Assembly: GCA_963739975.1 (NCBI GenBank)
Contig: CAVUCK010000001.1
Location: forward strand, 1 to 64,000
Length of the DNA: 64,000 nt
From: JALZMG01 sp963739975
GTDB taxonomy: Bacteria; Actinomycetota; Acidimicrobiia; Acidimicrobiales; Ilumatobacteraceae
Reading direction: 5' to 3'
Under the pieces are notes generated by a model. It worked only from the letters and a program-made list of their open reading frames with translations. It was not told the origin of the DNA and did no database searches. The translations under genes and the position numbers were made by a program. Positions 34,689 through 44,202 of the stretch are shown one piece after another (position 1 is the first letter of the stretch; the number at the start of each line of letters is the position of its first letter).

Positions 34689-35136
34689 ATGCCAACAACC
34701 GCGAACACCGACCTACCGACTGCCGCTCCGGGCGTACTCGCTCCGGACGCGCTACGCGATCCGAAAGTGCGCGCGCGCATGTCCGCGGCGGCGGTGCGCC
34801 TGTTCATGTCGCTCTGCGATCAATGGCGGCTCGCGGTTGATCAACGGCGTGCACTTCTGGGCGATATCTCAACAGCCGCGTATCACAATTGGCGCAATGG
34901 CAAGACAGGGACTCTTTACCCGCGACCAGCTTGAGCGCATTTCGCTGGTGCTGGGGATTTACAAAGGTCTCAAGTTGCTGTTTGCCGATGAGACGAGCGC
35001 ATCGCGCTGGTTCACCAGTCCCAATCGCGATCTGCCGTTTGGCGGAGACCCCCCCCTCGGCCGCGCTCTGCGCGGCAGCATCGATGATTTGTATGCCGTA
35101 CGCCGCTATATCGATGCTTGGCGCGGGGTGAAATGA
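34689..35136 (+). CDS. MbcA/ParS/Xre-type antitoxin (frameshifted)
   Basis: Antitoxin of an Xre-RES pair, about 148 aa. An Xre-like helix-turn-helix region (SAAAVRLFMSLCDQWRLAVDQRRALLGDISTAAYHNWRNGKTGTL) is followed, after one extra T near 34,911, by TRDQLERISLVLGIYKGLKLLFADETSASRWFTSPNRDLPFGGDPPLGRALRGSIDDLYAVRRYIDAWRG, the toxin-binding (DUF2384) C-domain. The stop overlaps the toxin start by 4 bases. DNA-binding and toxin neutralisation are expected from the family. Confidence 0.87.
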
Positions 35137-35833
35137 ACGGTTCTGCTCGGGTCACCACAGGCACACACCGTCTGATCGCGAGCCGATTTCCAACCGTAGG
35201 CGTCTTTGACGATCTAACCGCCGATCCCGCGGACCTCGCCATCGCGTTTCTTCTCGAATTGGCGACCAATGACAGGTTCTCGGTTCTCTGCGCCGTCTGC
35301 CGTTGTTGCCCGCAACAGAAATCGTGCAAGGGCCTGGTGCCACGCAGGTGATGGCCGCGTTCCTGCACGCAGACGAAACGGGCGGTCGATTTACCGACGG
35401 CAGACTTGGCGCATGGTACGCCTCCTTCGACGTCGAGACGGCGATAGCAGAAACCGTTCATCACAACACGCGACGCTTGCGTTTGTCCGAGAACGGATTC
35501 CCGAGCAGCATTCAAATGCGCGAGCTTGTTGCCCGCATCGACTGTGACCTGACCGACATCCGCGGCGCCCGCGCGGCGCGTCCCGATCTTTATGATCCTG
35601 ACGACTACACGCAGTCGCGCGCCTTCGGCATCAGCCTGCGTTGGCCGCAGAGCGGTCCGCCGGGAAACGGGATCGTCTTCGACAGCGTACGCCGCACAGG
35701 CGGAATCAATGTTTGCGTCTATCGGCCGTCCTTGGTCCAGTTGCCCGTCAACCAGGCCGATCACTACGAGTATCGCTGGGACTCGAGCGGCGCGCTCAGC
35801 GTGCTCAAGCTGACCAACATAGAGACCGCATGA
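35133..35833 (+). CDS. RES-domain toxin (frameshifted)
   Basis: RES-type toxin, which consumes cellular NAD+. The N-terminal HRLIASRFPTVGVFDDL contains the R-x-x-x-x-R-F-type Arg, and after an indel near 35,280 the frame gives PATEIVQGPGATQVMAAFLHADETGGRFTDGRLGAWYASFDVETAIAETVHHN, with the Y-x-S and E of the domain, and later GNGIVFDSVRRTGGINVCVYRP with the conserved Ser. It ends LTNIETA, about 232 aa. Immediately downstream of its antitoxin with ATGA overlap and a GGGGTGAA ribosome site. Confidence 0.87.
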
Positions 35834-36016
35834 AACGAAAGCCCAGTCAGAGGTAGCCCCGCTTATCTGAACAGAATTCCGCGCCGCCAGGTGCAGCCTC
35901 TGCAGGGGTTAGGCTGCCATGCGGAGCTCTTGCCCGCGCTGCGGCGCAGGCGAACGTCGATCCGTCTTGTGACATGGTAAGCAAGACCGCCGTCCACAAC
36001 CGAACAAGGGAATGAC

Positions 36017-37328
36017 ATGAGCTTGTCCGGCATTTTCGCGCGCATCGTCGCGCTGATCGGCGCCGTTGCGCTCCAGTGGCGCCGGCTGCAGGGCGCCGAG
36101 CCTGCGCCGGCCTGGGGCAGCGCCCCCGTGGTGCCGGCCGCGAAACCGCAGGGCAGCATCCCGACGCTCAAGATGCCGACGGCCCAAGGGTGGGCCGACG
36201 GGCAGACGCCGGTGGCCGCGCCCGGGCTGAAGGTCAATGCGTTCGCGACCGGCCTGAAGCATCCGCGCTGGATCGAGGTGCTGCCCAATGGCGACGTGCT
36301 CGTTGCCGAGGCCCTGACCGATCCCGGGACCGGTCAGGAGCGCTGTTCGACTACGCGATGTCAGGCCACGATGCGGCGCGCGGCGGCCGCTCGGCGTCAG
36401 CGCCGAACCGCATCACGCTGCTGCGCGACGCGGACGGCGACGGCATCGCGGAAACGCGCGAGAGTGTTCATGGAGGGGCTGAACCAGCCGTTCGGCATGG
36501 CGCTGCTGGGCGACACCTTCTATGTCGGCAACACCGACGGCGTCGTCGCTTTCCCCTACGTGGCGGGCGCGGACCGCATCACGGCGCCGGGGCGGAAGCT
36601 CGTCGAGCTTCAAGCCCGGCGGGCATTGGACGCGCAGCCTGCTGCCGAGCCCCGACGGCCGGAAGCTCTATGCCGGCGTCGGCTCGCTCAGCAACATCGC
36701 CGAGAGCGGCATGGCGGTGGAGGAAGGCCGGGCTGCCATCTACGAGCTCGATCTCGCGAGCGGCGCGAGCCGCATCTTCGCCGGCGGCCTGCGCAACCCG
36801 GTGGGCCTGGCGTGGGAGCCGCGGACCGGCGTGCTCTGGACGGTGGTCAACGAGCGCGACGGCCTGGGCGACGAGACGCCGCCCGACTATCTGACCTCGG
36901 TGCGCGACGGCGGCTTCTACGGCTGGCCCTATTGCTACTGGGGGCAGACGGTGGACGACCGGGTGCCGCAGGATCCGGCCGCGGTCGCGAAGGCGATCAC
37001 GCCGGACTACGCGCTCGGCGGGCACACCGCGTCGCTCGGCCTGTGCTGGCTCCCGGCCGGCACGCTCCCGGGCTTTCCGGACGGCATGGTCATCGGACAG
37101 CACGGCTCCTGGAACCGCAGCACGCTGAGCGGCTACAAGGTGGTCTTCGTCCCGTTCGAGAACGGGCGCCCGGCCGGGCCGCCGCGCGATATTCTGACGG
37201 GGTTCCTCGCACCGGACGAGCGGGTGTCCTATGGACGGCCGGTCGGGGTCACGCTCGGTCCCGACGGCTCCCTGCTGGTGGCGGACGATGTGGGCGATGT
37301 GATCTGGCGCGTCACCGGCGCCGCGTAG
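36017..37328 (+). CDS. PQQ-dependent sugar dehydrogenase, sorbosone-dehydrogenase-like (frameshifted)
   Basis: Beta-propeller protein of the glucose/sorbosone dehydrogenase family, about 437 aa. An N-terminal hydrophobic segment suggests export. Landmarks are NAFATGLKHPRWIEVLPNGDVLVAEA, NRITLLRDADGDGIAETRE, GLNQPFGMALLGDTFYVGNTDGVVAFPY, SPDGRKLYAGVGSLSNI, GLRNPVGLAWEP and GQHGSWNRSTLSGYKVVFVPF. Indels near 36,335, 36,462 and 36,605 break the frame. The family usually works in the periplasm with PQQ; substrate here not evident. Stands alone. Confidence 0.83.
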
Positions 37329-37680
37329 GCGGAAATACGGTCTCGACGCGTTCCGTGGCAGGGCTCGATGGACCGTTGACCCATTGGGCGCGTAGAGCGT
37401 TTTCCGCTTGCGCCGAATCGTAGGGTGGGCAACGACGCCTGCTCGGCAGCCCGACGTCCGCGTGATCGTGCGCGTCGTTGCCCGCCGCAACACCGACGGC
37501 GGGTAACGGCGCCTGCTCCGGCAATTCGATTGATGAGGAGCTGCTGCGCGCCGTGCCCCGCCGGTTAGGCTTGTGGCGGGCAACGGCGCGTCGTTCGGTG
37601 CTTCACCTCGCCGCTGTCGCGCACGCCTTTTGCCCGCCCTACGCCGATTCCTCGTAGTGCCCTTTCGGCCCCGACAATCC
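37329..37680. repeat. 350-bp intergenic region with GGGTGGGCAAC-type repeats
   Basis: No gene. TAGGGTGGGCAACGACGCC near 37,420 and the complementary TTGCCCGCCCTACGCC near 37,635 frame a set of degenerate units containing GGCGGGCAACGGCGC, CGTCGTTGCCCGCCG and CGCCTGCTC. Repeats of the GTAGGGTGGGCA type are typical between genes in Bradyrhizobium relatives. The unit also recurs near 39,605 (TTTGCCCACCCTACGG). Confidence 0.6.
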
Positions 37681-38551
37681 TTATCGGCGGTCAATGCGGC
37701 CCTGCAGCGATTGCCCGATCAGCGACAGCCCGAGTGACGTGGTCAGGATCGTCAGTCCGGGAAAAATCGACAGCCACGGCGCGAAGAGAATGGCGTCCTT
37801 GCCCTGCTGAAGAATCGCGCCCCAATCGGGCATCGGCGGCTGCACGCCGAGCCCGAGAAAGCCAAGCGCGGCCTGGATCTGCAGAATGAGCGGGAACAGC
37901 ACGACATACTGCATGGTGATCAGCGGCAGCACGTTGCGCAGCACGTGATTGAACAGGATGGCCGTATCGGAGAGGCCGAGACATCGCGCCGCTTCGACGT
38001 AAGTGAGATTGACCTCGGTCAGCACGCCGGAACGCGCAATCCGCAGGAACACCGGAACGTAGATCAGCGTGAGCGCGAGGACGAGGTTGCGCGTCTGCGG
38101 ACCGAGAACGCCGGTGATGACGATCCCGAGAATGATCGGCGGGAAGCTCAGGATCACGTCGGCGAGCCGCCCGATCGCGAGATCGACCTTGCCGCCAATG
38201 TAGCCCGAGATCGAGGCCGAGCGCGCCGCCGATCAGCGCCGAGAGAAACAGCGCTCCCGCACAGATCGACAGCGTCACGCGCGTGCCATGCACGACGCGC
38301 GCGAACACGTCGCGGCCGGTATCGTCGGTGCCGAACCAGTGAGCGGCCGATGGCGGCTGGAATGCACTGCCGACATCGACCGTGAGCGGAGATTGCGACG
38401 TAAAAAGCTGCGGAAACAGCGCCACCAGCACCAGCAGCGCGAGGATGATGCAGCCGATGGCGAGGCCAGGCTCACGACGGGCGCGGGCGATCGCGCGCGA
38501 CGCGCGCATTGCGAATGACGGGGGAGCCGTCGTCGTGTCGGTCATCGTCAT
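37681..38551 (-). CDS. oligopeptide ABC transporter permease (DppC type, frameshifted)
   Basis: Second permease of a peptide/nickel-type importer. MTMTDTTTAPPSF then ALLVLVALFPQLFTSQSPLTVDVGSAFQPPSAAHWFGTDDTGRDVFARVVHGTR is the standard DppC N-terminus. An indel near 38,220 shifts the frame before the membrane core, which ends EAARCLGLSDTAILFNHVLRNVLPLI and FLGLGVQPPMPDWGAIL. Last gene of the minus-strand operon; ATG 38,551 overlaps the stop of DppB. Confidence 0.87.
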
Positions 38552-39495
38552 CACCCCATCCGCACGCGCGGATCGATGACCCGGTACAACAGATCGACGG
38601 CCAGATTGACCACCATCGCGACCACGACGACGACCAGCAGGGCACCCTGCAGCAACGGATAGTCGCGCGTCTCGATCGCGGTGAGCAGCAGCCGCCCAAG
38701 TCCCGGGATCGCGAACAGGCTTTCCACCACGACCACGCCGCCGAGAATCTGGATCAGGATCAGGCCGATGAAGGTCAGCAGCGGGATCAGGATGTTGCGC
38801 AGGATGTGCTTGAAGAACACGATCCGCATCGGCAGGCCCTTGGCAATGGCGGTGCGGACGTAATCCTGGTGATACGCCGACACGACGCTCTGGCGCACGA
38901 ATTGCGCATAGGCGGCGCTCTGCAGCAGGCCGAGCGACAGGATCGGCAGAGCCAGGATTTCGAGATTGTCGCTGAGCGACGACCACGGTGGCGTGTAGGT
39001 GAAGGGCGGCGACCAGCCGATCCATGTCGACACGCCGACGAGCAGCATGAGGCCGGTCCAGAACACCGGCGCCGAAAGGCCGACGAGACTGAAGGTCTGG
39101 ACCAGCCGATCGGGCCAGCGTCCCTCGTAGCGACCGGCCAGGACGCCGAGCGGCACGCCGATCGCGGTGGCGACGAGCAAGGTGAGCAGGCCGATCTCCA
39201 GCGTGACGAGAAATGCGTCCTTGACCATGCCGGCGACGCTCATTCCGCGCACGAAGCTGGTGCCGAGATCACCCGTGAGAACCGCGGCGATCCATTTGCC
39301 GTATTGGAGATAGAGCGGCTCGTCGATGCCGAAGAAGCGGCGCATCGCCTGCTCGGCGACCGGGTCGCTGGTCTGCCCGAGCATCTGCGCGACCACGTCG
39401 CCGGGCACCTGGCGCACGATCAGGAACACCAGCAGCGATGCGAGCAGGGCCGTGATGAGTGACGCGCCGAGGCGCCGGGCGAGATAGCGGGTCAC
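38551..39495 (-). CDS. oligopeptide ABC transporter permease (DppB type)
   Basis: Intact permease, 314 aa from the GTG at 39,495 (VTRYLARRLGASLITALLASLLVFLIVRQVPGD). The frame is open upstream to 39,642, but that extra peptide is Arg/Pro-rich and unlike the family. FGIDEPLYLQYGKWIAAVLTGDLGTSF, GVLAGRYEGRWPDRLVQTFSLVGLSAPVFWTGL and DYVRTAIAKGLPMRIVFFKHILRN are typical. Works with the DppC-type subunit. Confidence 0.88.
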   Translation of the reverse strand: MTRYLARRLGASLITALLASLLVFLIVRQVPGDVVAQMLGQTSDPVAEQAMRRFFGIDEPLYLQYGKWIAAVLTGDLGTSFVRGMSVAGMVKDAFLVTLEIGLLTLLVATAIGVPLGVLAGRYEGRWPDRLVQTFSLVGLSAPVFWTGLMLLVGVSTWIGWSPPFTYTPPWSSLSDNLEILALPILSLGLLQSAAYAQFVRQSVVSAYHQDYVRTAIAKGLPMRIVFFKHILRNILIPLLTFIGLILIQILGGVVVVESLFAIPGLGRLLLTAIETRDYPLLQGALLVVVVVAMVVNLAVDLLYRVIDPRVRMG

Positions 39496-39642
39496 GGGGC
39501 GTGCACGGTTGTCGACGGAATCGAGGGAGGGCAAGCGTGCTCGCCGCCGGAGTCGCGGCGGGCGCGGCGTGATCGGTCGGTGCATCAACGCCGCACCGTC
39601 GCGTCCGACTTTGCCCACCCTACGGTTCGATATGGACCACAC

Positions 39643-41242
39643 TCACCGCTTCATCCACGCCCGGGCGAGCCCGTAGTACCAGCCTGCGCCGTGCTGCACG
39701 TAGTTCTGCACGGCATCGCTGCGCACCGTCACGTTGTCGGCCGAGAACAGCATGATGGTCGGCACCTCTTCGGCGACGAGCTTCTGGAACGCGGCGTAGG
39801 CGGCCTTGCGCTTGGCGAGGTCGGTCTCGCCTCGGCCCTGGTCGAGCAGCGCGTTGGCCTTCGCGTTCTTCCAGTTGCGGAAGTCGGCACCTTCCGGCGC
39901 CTCGCGGAAGTGGCGGTAGTACAGCAGGTGCGGATCCGGCTGCGTGCCCCAGTCGTTGAACGTGAAGCCCATCTTCTTGGTGCGGAAATTGTTGATCCAC
40001 ACGCCGAGATCGACCTTCTGGATCTCGACATCGACGCCGATGCGCGCCAGCTGCTGCTTCAGCGTGACCGCCGCCGGGTCCATCCACTCATAGCCGTTGA
40101 TGGTGACGAGCGGCAGCTTGAACCCGGCGCCTTTGCCGGCTTCCGCGAGCAGCTTCTTCGCCGCCTCGATATCGGGCTTCTGGTTGGGAAGCTCACCGAG
40201 CGGCACGCCCCACAACTCCTGCATGTCGGCGACGATGGTGCCGATGACCTTGCCGTTGCTGCCGGCCGAGGCCTTCAGGATCTCGGCCTTGTCGATGGCG
40301 AGCGCGATGGCGCGGCGCACGCGTGCGTCTCCGAGCGGCTCGAGCTCGCTGCCGAGGTCGATCGCCTTCTGGTTCAGCGACGGCCAGCGCTCGACCACGA
40401 GGCCCGGCGAATTCTCCACCTGCGCGATGTCCTGCGGCCGCGTCGAGAATGGCGAGGTCGGTGCGCTTGCTCTTCAGCGCAACCACCAGCGCCGCGCTGT
40501 TGGGCACGAACTGGACGTTGATGCGGTCGAGATAGGGTGCGCCCTTCTCCCAGTAGTCGTCATGCCGCACCAGGACCATGTTGCTGTTCGGCTTGAACTC
40601 GGCGAGCTTGAACGGCCCGGTCCCGACGCTCGCCTGGTTCATCTTCTGCTTGGCATCGGCCGCGTCGAAGTAGCCGGCCGGCACCACCGCGCCGTACTTG
40701 TTGCCGAGCGTCATCGGCAGCGAGGCGTTCGGCTGCGACAGCGTGATCCTGATCGTGTCGTCGTCGACCGCATCGATGGCCGTCACGAGCGACAGGTCCG
40801 CCGCACCGGGCGAGCCGTTCTTGCTGTCGCGCAGATAGTTGAAGCTGTAGGCGACGTCCTTCGACGTCATCGTCTGGCCGGTGTGGAACTTCACGCCCTT
40901 GCGCAGCTTGATCGTATAGACGAGCCCGTCGGGCGAGACCGTGTGGCTCTCCGCCAGCAGCGGCATGGCCTGGCCGTTCGGCGCCTCGTAGTAGAGGCCC
41001 TGATAGATCACCACCGTGAAGCGGATGCGCGCGTCGGCGCCTTGATGGAACGGGTCCATCCCGGGCGGCTCGACCAGCGAGCCGAACGTCAGCGTGCCGC
41101 CGCGCTGCGCCTTGGCGTCCTTCGGACCATAGAGATCCAGCGGCGCCGGCTGCGCCATCGCGGGCGCGGCCGCTGCACCGATCATGCCGATGGCCGCGAG
41201 CGCCATTGCGGCTCCTCGCAGTCTCCTGAGCTTTCCGATCAT
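39643..41242 (-). CDS. ABC transporter substrate-binding protein, family 5 (frameshifted)
   Basis: Periplasmic peptide/opine-type receptor of about 532 aa. The signal peptide ends PAMAQ, then GGTLTFGSLVEPPGMDPFHQ, YQGLYYEAPNGQAMPLLAESHTVSPDGLVYTIKLRKGVKFHTGQTMTSKDVAYSFN and VGTGPFKLAEFKPNSNMVLVRHDDYW, the classic SBP_bac_5 signature set. An indel near 40,445 shifts the frame at LAI/RPQDIAQ. The C-lobe NDWGTQPDPHLLYYRHF is clean and it ends YGLARAWMKR. Between RidA and DppB in one operon. Confidence 0.88.
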
Positions 41243-41263
41243 GGATGTTCTCCCTGTTGTGAC

Positions 41264-41722
41264 CTACGCCTTGCAGGCGACGACCAATTCGATCTCGACG
41301 CAGGCGTTGCGCGGCAGCTCGGCGACACCGACGGCCGATCGCGCGTGCCGGCCGGCGTCGCCGAACACCTCGACCAGAAGGTCCGATGCGGCATCGATGA
41401 CCTTCGGCTGCGCGTTGAAGCCCGGTGCCGAGGCAACGAAGCCGACGACCTTCAACACGCGTTCGACCCGGTCGAGCGTTCCAAGCGCCTGGCGCAGACA
41501 CGCGAGGCCCTGCAGCATGCAGATCCGCGCTTCGCCGCGCGCGACCTCCAGCGACACGCCGGCGCCGACCTTTCCGGTGACCAGAACGTCCTCGCCGACC
41601 TTCGGCAACTGGCCCGCGACCCAGGCGACGCCGTTGTGAATTGCCACCGGCACATAGTTGAACGACGGCACGGCCGCCGCCGGAAGCGTCAGACCAAGCT
41701 CGACGAGGCGCTTCTCATGCAT
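41264..41722 (-). CDS. RidA/YjgF-family protein
   Basis: Intact 152-aa protein. RLVELGLTLPAAAVPSFNYVPVAIHNGVAWVAGQLPKVGEDVLVTGKVGAGVSLEVARGEARICMLQGLACLRQALGTLDRVERVLKVVGFVAS is the longer RidA subgroup seen with amino-acid catabolism. The usual conserved Arg near the C-terminus (I-E-x-x-A-V/R-A) is replaced in RNACVEIELVVACKA, so deaminase activity is doubtful. Operon with a peptide receptor suggests handling of enamines/imines from an imported amino acid derivative, or a binding role. Confidence 0.88.
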   Translation of the reverse strand: MHEKRLVELGLTLPAAAVPSFNYVPVAIHNGVAWVAGQLPKVGEDVLVTGKVGAGVSLEVARGEARICMLQGLACLRQALGTLDRVERVLKVVGFVASAPGFNAQPKVIDAASDLLVEVFGDAGRHARSAVGVAELPRNACVEIELVVACKA

Positions 41723-42675
41723 CGGTGCCTATCCTGCGGTTTCGCGAGCATATCGGCGACGAAGCCGATTAGATCGTAGTCGGGTGCAAAAGCGAACGCA
41801 TGACGGAACGCCGCATCGGAAATCAACGGAAACCGCATGGCTGCCGGCTGGACCTCGTGCGTGATCCGCGGCCCGGCCGCTGCGCCGCGATCGCCTGCAC
41901 GAGATCGCTCGCGGATGCCGTGAACCCGTTGATATTGTAGATCGGCAAGGCGATGGATGCGGCTTCGAGCGTCGCAACCACGGCGCGCGCCGTATCCGCC
42001 ACGTGCATGAGGTCCATCGGCGCATCGTGGAAGGCGATCGTGTGCGCCTCGCCGTTCCGGGCTGCGCGCAGCAGCGCGATCAGCGCCGCCGCGGCGCCCT
42101 GGTACCAGAGCCCGGGGCCGAGCACGAGCGGAAGCCTCAAGCCCACGATCTCGATCTGATGCCGCCGGGCGAGGAAGATCGCGACCTCCTCGGCGACATG
42201 CTTGGTGAGACCGTAGACCGTGCGCGGTGCCTTCGCGCTGCGCTCGTCGACCCGCGCGTCGCCATACGCGTCCGCCGGCCCATAGACGACCGTCGAGCTG
42301 GTCCAGACGATCCGGCGCACGCCATGCCGGACCGCACTGTCGATCAGGTGCCTGAAGCCATCGACATTCACGGCGAACGCGCGATCCGCATCCGCCTCGC
42401 CCGAGCGCATCAGCCCGGCATTGCCCTCGCCGTAGGCCGCGCATGTGACGATGGCGGCCGGCCGGGCAGCGGCCATGACGGCGTCGAGTGCCGCCGTGTC
42501 CTCGATGCTGCCGATCGTTTCGTTCAAGCGGGAGCGGACGTCCTGCAACAGGTCGATGGCCATGTCCGGCCCGAACACGTGCACCCGATAGCCCCGTGCG
42601 ATCAGCGACCGCACGATGTGCGAGCCGACGAAGCCGCGCCCGCCGACGACGAGGATGGTGGCGCCGCTCAGACAT
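41689..42675 (-). CDS. NAD-dependent epimerase/dehydratase family protein (frameshifted)
   Basis: Extended SDR of about 325 aa. The corrected N-terminus is GATILVVGGRGFVGSHIVRSLIARGYRVHVFG, a Rossmann G-x-x-G-x-x-G motif, reached from ATG 42,675 through an indel only a few codons in. Active-site text is WTSSTVVYGPADAYG and TVYGLTKHVAEEVAI (Y-x-x-x-K). A second indel near 41,870 lies before PAAMRFPLISDAAFRHAFAFAP. The 3' end overlaps the RidA gene. Start overlaps the stop of the ABC ATPase. Substrate unknown. Confidence 0.82.
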   Translation of the reverse strand: MSERRHHPRRRRARLRRLAHRAVADRTGLSGARVRAGHGHRPVAGRPLPLERNDRQHRGHGGTRRRHGRCPAGRHRHMRGLRRGQCRADALGRGGCGSRVRRECRWLQAPDRQCGPAWRAPDRLDQLDGRLWAGGRVWRRAGRRAQREGTAHGLRSHQACRRGGRDLPRPAASDRDRGLEASARARPRALVPGRRGGADRAAARSPERRGAHDRLPRCADGPHARGGYGARRGCDARSRIHRLADLQYQRVHGIRERSRAGDRGAAAGPRITHEVQPAAMRFPLISDAAFRHAFAFAPDYDLIGFVADMLAKPQDRHRCMRSASSSLV

Positions 42676-43588
42676 CGATGTCGTCACGAATGCACGCCTT
42701 CAGATGCCGCGGCGCGACGGCGTCGAGCGCGGGCACGCGCGTGGCGCAGTCGGAAATGGCGAACGGGCAGCGCGTGCGAAACACGCAGCCGGACGGCGGA
42801 TTGCTCGGGCTCGGAATTTCCCCTTGCAGGACGATGCGCGCGCGCCCTCCGCCCTGACCTGGCGCCGCCGAGAGCAGCGCCGCCGTGTAGGGATGCCGCG
42901 GCCGCTGGTAGACGTCCGCCGTCGGGCCGATCTCCATGATCCGGCCGAGATAGAGCACCATGACGCGATCGGACACGATCTCCACGACGGAAAGGTCATG
43001 GCTGATGAACATCATGGTGAGGCCGAGACGGTCCTTCAGCTCGGCGAGCAGGTTCAGCACTTCGGCCTGAACCGAGACGTCAAGCGCGGACACGGGTTCG
43101 TCCGCCACGATGAACCGCGGATCGGGCGCGAGTGCACGGGCAATCGCGATGCGCTGGCGCTGACCGCCCGAGCACGCGCGCGGATATCGATCGAGAAAGG
43201 CCGGCGAGAGCCCGACCTGCGACAACAGCGTCCTGGCCCGCTCGCGTGCCTCGCGCCTGCCGACGCCGTGGTGCAGGACGAATGACCTCTTGGAGCGCCG
43301 CACCGATCGTCATGCGCGCGTTGAGACTCGCGAACGGGTCCTGAAACACCATCTGCATGTTGCGCCGGAACCGGCGCAGCGTGGCCGCATCCAGCCCGGC
43401 GAGATCCTGGCCGTCGAACAGCATGGCGCCCGCCGACGGCTCGAGCAGGCGCAGCGCGAGCCGCCCGAGCGTCGACTTGCCGGAACCGGATTCGCCGACG
43501 ACACCGAGGACTTCACGTTCGGCGATCGCAAACGAGACGTTCTCGACCGCGCGCACCGGTGCGCCCTTCCGGCTCTCGAACCATCCCG
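42668..43588 (-). CDS. oligopeptide ABC transporter ATP-binding protein (DppF type, 5'-truncated at the junction)
   Basis: ATPase subunit. From the junction inward it reads FESRKGAPVRAVENVSFAI, then Walker A GESGSGKSTLGRL, QMVFQDPFASLNAR, the signature region RACSGGQRQRIAIARALAPDP, Walker B FIVADEPVSALD, switch His ISHDLSVV and the C-terminal GCVFRTRCPFAISDCA cluster typical of peptide transporters. One indel near 43,285. The first ~20-30 residues are missing because the sequence turns into an M23 peptidase gene at about 43,585. A partner DppD would be expected upstream and is absent. Confidence 0.87.
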
Positions 43589-43590
43589 GG
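43581..43590. other. probable chimeric junction between two genomes
   Basis: Inside the ten bases around CCCGGG, the DppF-type gene (alphaproteobacterial) and the M23 peptidase gene (actinobacterial), both on the minus strand, are each cut off mid-gene. To the left everything is Bradyrhizobium-like with many indels; to the right everything is actinobacterial with few. No integrase, tRNA or repeat marks the spot. Confidence 0.8.
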
Positions 43591-43989
43591 AGCCAGGCGC
43601 AGCAGGTGGGCGTAGAAGAAGTAGGTCCCGTCCGGTTGGGCGATGCGCAAGCCGTTCCCGGCCAGCGAGTAGTCGGAGTACACCTTGGTCACCACGCCGC
43701 TGACCACCGCGTACAGGTCGTTGCCCTCGGCGGCCATGATGTCGACGCCGAGGTGGACACGGCCGCCGCTGCGCGGATCGCCGTAGGTGTCGCGGTACGT
43801 GCAGGGGGCCTCGACGGGTTTGGCCTGCAGGACGATGCCGCTCGGGGCAGTGGGCGCACACGGTCCGAACATCAACGCGCCGGTCATTCCGAAGGCCCCG
43901 ACGGTGGCGGAGAGGCGGCGGCAGGCCCGCTGACGCCTCGACGGCGCCCGGATCGCGCCGTCGAGCGCTTGGACGTGTGCTGACTTCAT
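43589..43989 (-). CDS. M23-family (LytM) metallopeptidase, 3'-truncated at the junction
   Basis: N-terminal 133 residues of a secreted peptidoglycan endopeptidase. A hydrophobic segment (ATVGAFGMTGALMFGPC) is followed by YRDTYGDPRSGGRVHLGVDIMAAEGNDLYAVVSGVVTKVY, with the H-x-G-x-D zinc motif, and YFFYAHLLRLAPG, which includes the H of the second motif. The rest, including the final strand, is missing at 43,589. Cell-wall role is clear from the family; completeness is not. Confidence 0.82.
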
Positions 43990-44202
43990 CGGATCGAGCC
44001 TCCGGTCGCAGGTGTCCGCCCGCTCCGGCGACGGCGGGTGCCGTCGGTCGGTTGCGCTCAGCCCTCCCCGTGAGCGAGCGGAACCATAGCGGATGTTGCG
44101 AACGCGTGACAGCTCTGCGTCGACCGCCGACCGTATGAGTCAGGTGTGACAGTCGCCATTTGCGACGCCAGGTGGTGGACCGAGCATCGTAGGATCCATG
44201 GG

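Noticed and set aside
43310..43861. A minus-strand frame that fuses the M23 fragment with the ABC ATPase
   Set aside because: Reads both genes out of frame and crosses the suspected chimeric join.
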